In this document: positions 63,691-64,000 of the stretch, piece by piece
How the letters are laid out: each line of letters begins with the position of its first letter
How positions within the stretch are numbered: the first letter of the stretch is position 1
NCBI RefSeq assembly: GCF_037176765.1
Contig: NC_090021.1
Span: 150,282,870-150,346,869 of the forward strand
DNA length: 64,000 bases
Source: Anolis sagrei
Lineage: Eukaryota; Chordata; Lepidosauria; Squamata; Anolidae
Reading direction: 5' to 3'
Position numbers and translations under genes: made by a program
The notes under the pieces: generated by a model
What the model was told of the DNA's origin: nothing
Seen by the model: the letters and a program-made list of their open reading frames with translations, nothing else
The model's database searches: none

Positions 63691-64000
63691 TTTGGCATTG
63701 AGAACAGAGTATATGGATACACCTTTTGAATATTCAGACATTAGTAAAAATATAAGAAGCGGGATTTCCCTGAAGTTTCAGTTTCCTTGCTCCTGAAGTT
63801 TATTTAAGGGGGAGTAGAAAGAGGGTTGAGACCCAATACAATCAAGATATAGGCTGTTGCTATCACATCGATCCATTTTCCTCAGAAGGGTCTTCGAATT
63901 TCATCTCAATCACATCATTTTGTCCAGGGGCTAAAATTTCTGGCTCACACAACAACTCACAGATTTTCTTCTTGGGATCACCATACTGTTTCGAAAGTAC

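Overview
The window looks like a squamate reptile chromosome, most likely an iguanian lizard of the Anolis type. The organism call is an inference from the repeat set: Sauria SINEs with a BovB-like tail, RTE-BovB, CR1 and L2 LINEs, a tRNA SINE family, Helitrons, Penelope-like repeats and many small hAT elements. Two recognisable host genes lie at the edges and point away from each other. RCBTB2 is on the minus strand (six coding exons, 6501 down to 715; the 3' half with the BTB domain is off the left edge; probable CpG promoter near 13.8 kb). TRAM2 is on the plus strand (exon 1 at 47726-47845 in a CpG island, exon 2 at 62708-62771, the rest off the right edge).

Between them lies a direct segmental duplication: copy A about 18775-27020 and copy B about 33276-40345. 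Each copy carries the same unusual locus. It is a small spliced gene with an ATG exon followed by five short exons, every junction canonical and in phase, giving a predicted 114-residue acidic protein that I do not recognise (A: 19357-21531; B: 33858-35798). Both copies are open and differ by 8 amino acids but only about 5 synonymous codons. The exon holding the stop codon also contains an inverted copy of the two preceding exons joined without their intron, so a spliced transcript could fold on itself. The next acceptor leads into an intronless YIPF4 retrocopy, which is a pseudogene in both copies. This locus is the best candidate for something undescribed.

The rest is nested repeats. 0-13 kb: RCBTB2 exons with a tRNA SINE, hAT elements, L2 and CR1 pieces and an internally deleted mariner. 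13-18.7 kb: CpG promoter, palindromic MITE, LINE pieces, Sauria SINE. 27-33 kb: a C2H2-tailed LINE, a possible solo LTR fossil, BovB, and a hAT MITE with a CpG-rich core. 40-47 kb: SINE and LINE nests, a second CpG-rich MITE, a Helitron, and an inverted pair of jockey/I-like LINEs. 47.8-62.7 kb: TRAM2 intron 1, with sparser repeats and about 3 kb of apparently unique sequence at 52.8-55.6 kb.

The host genes show no shared pathway. All alignments and counts were made by eye; no database search was possible.
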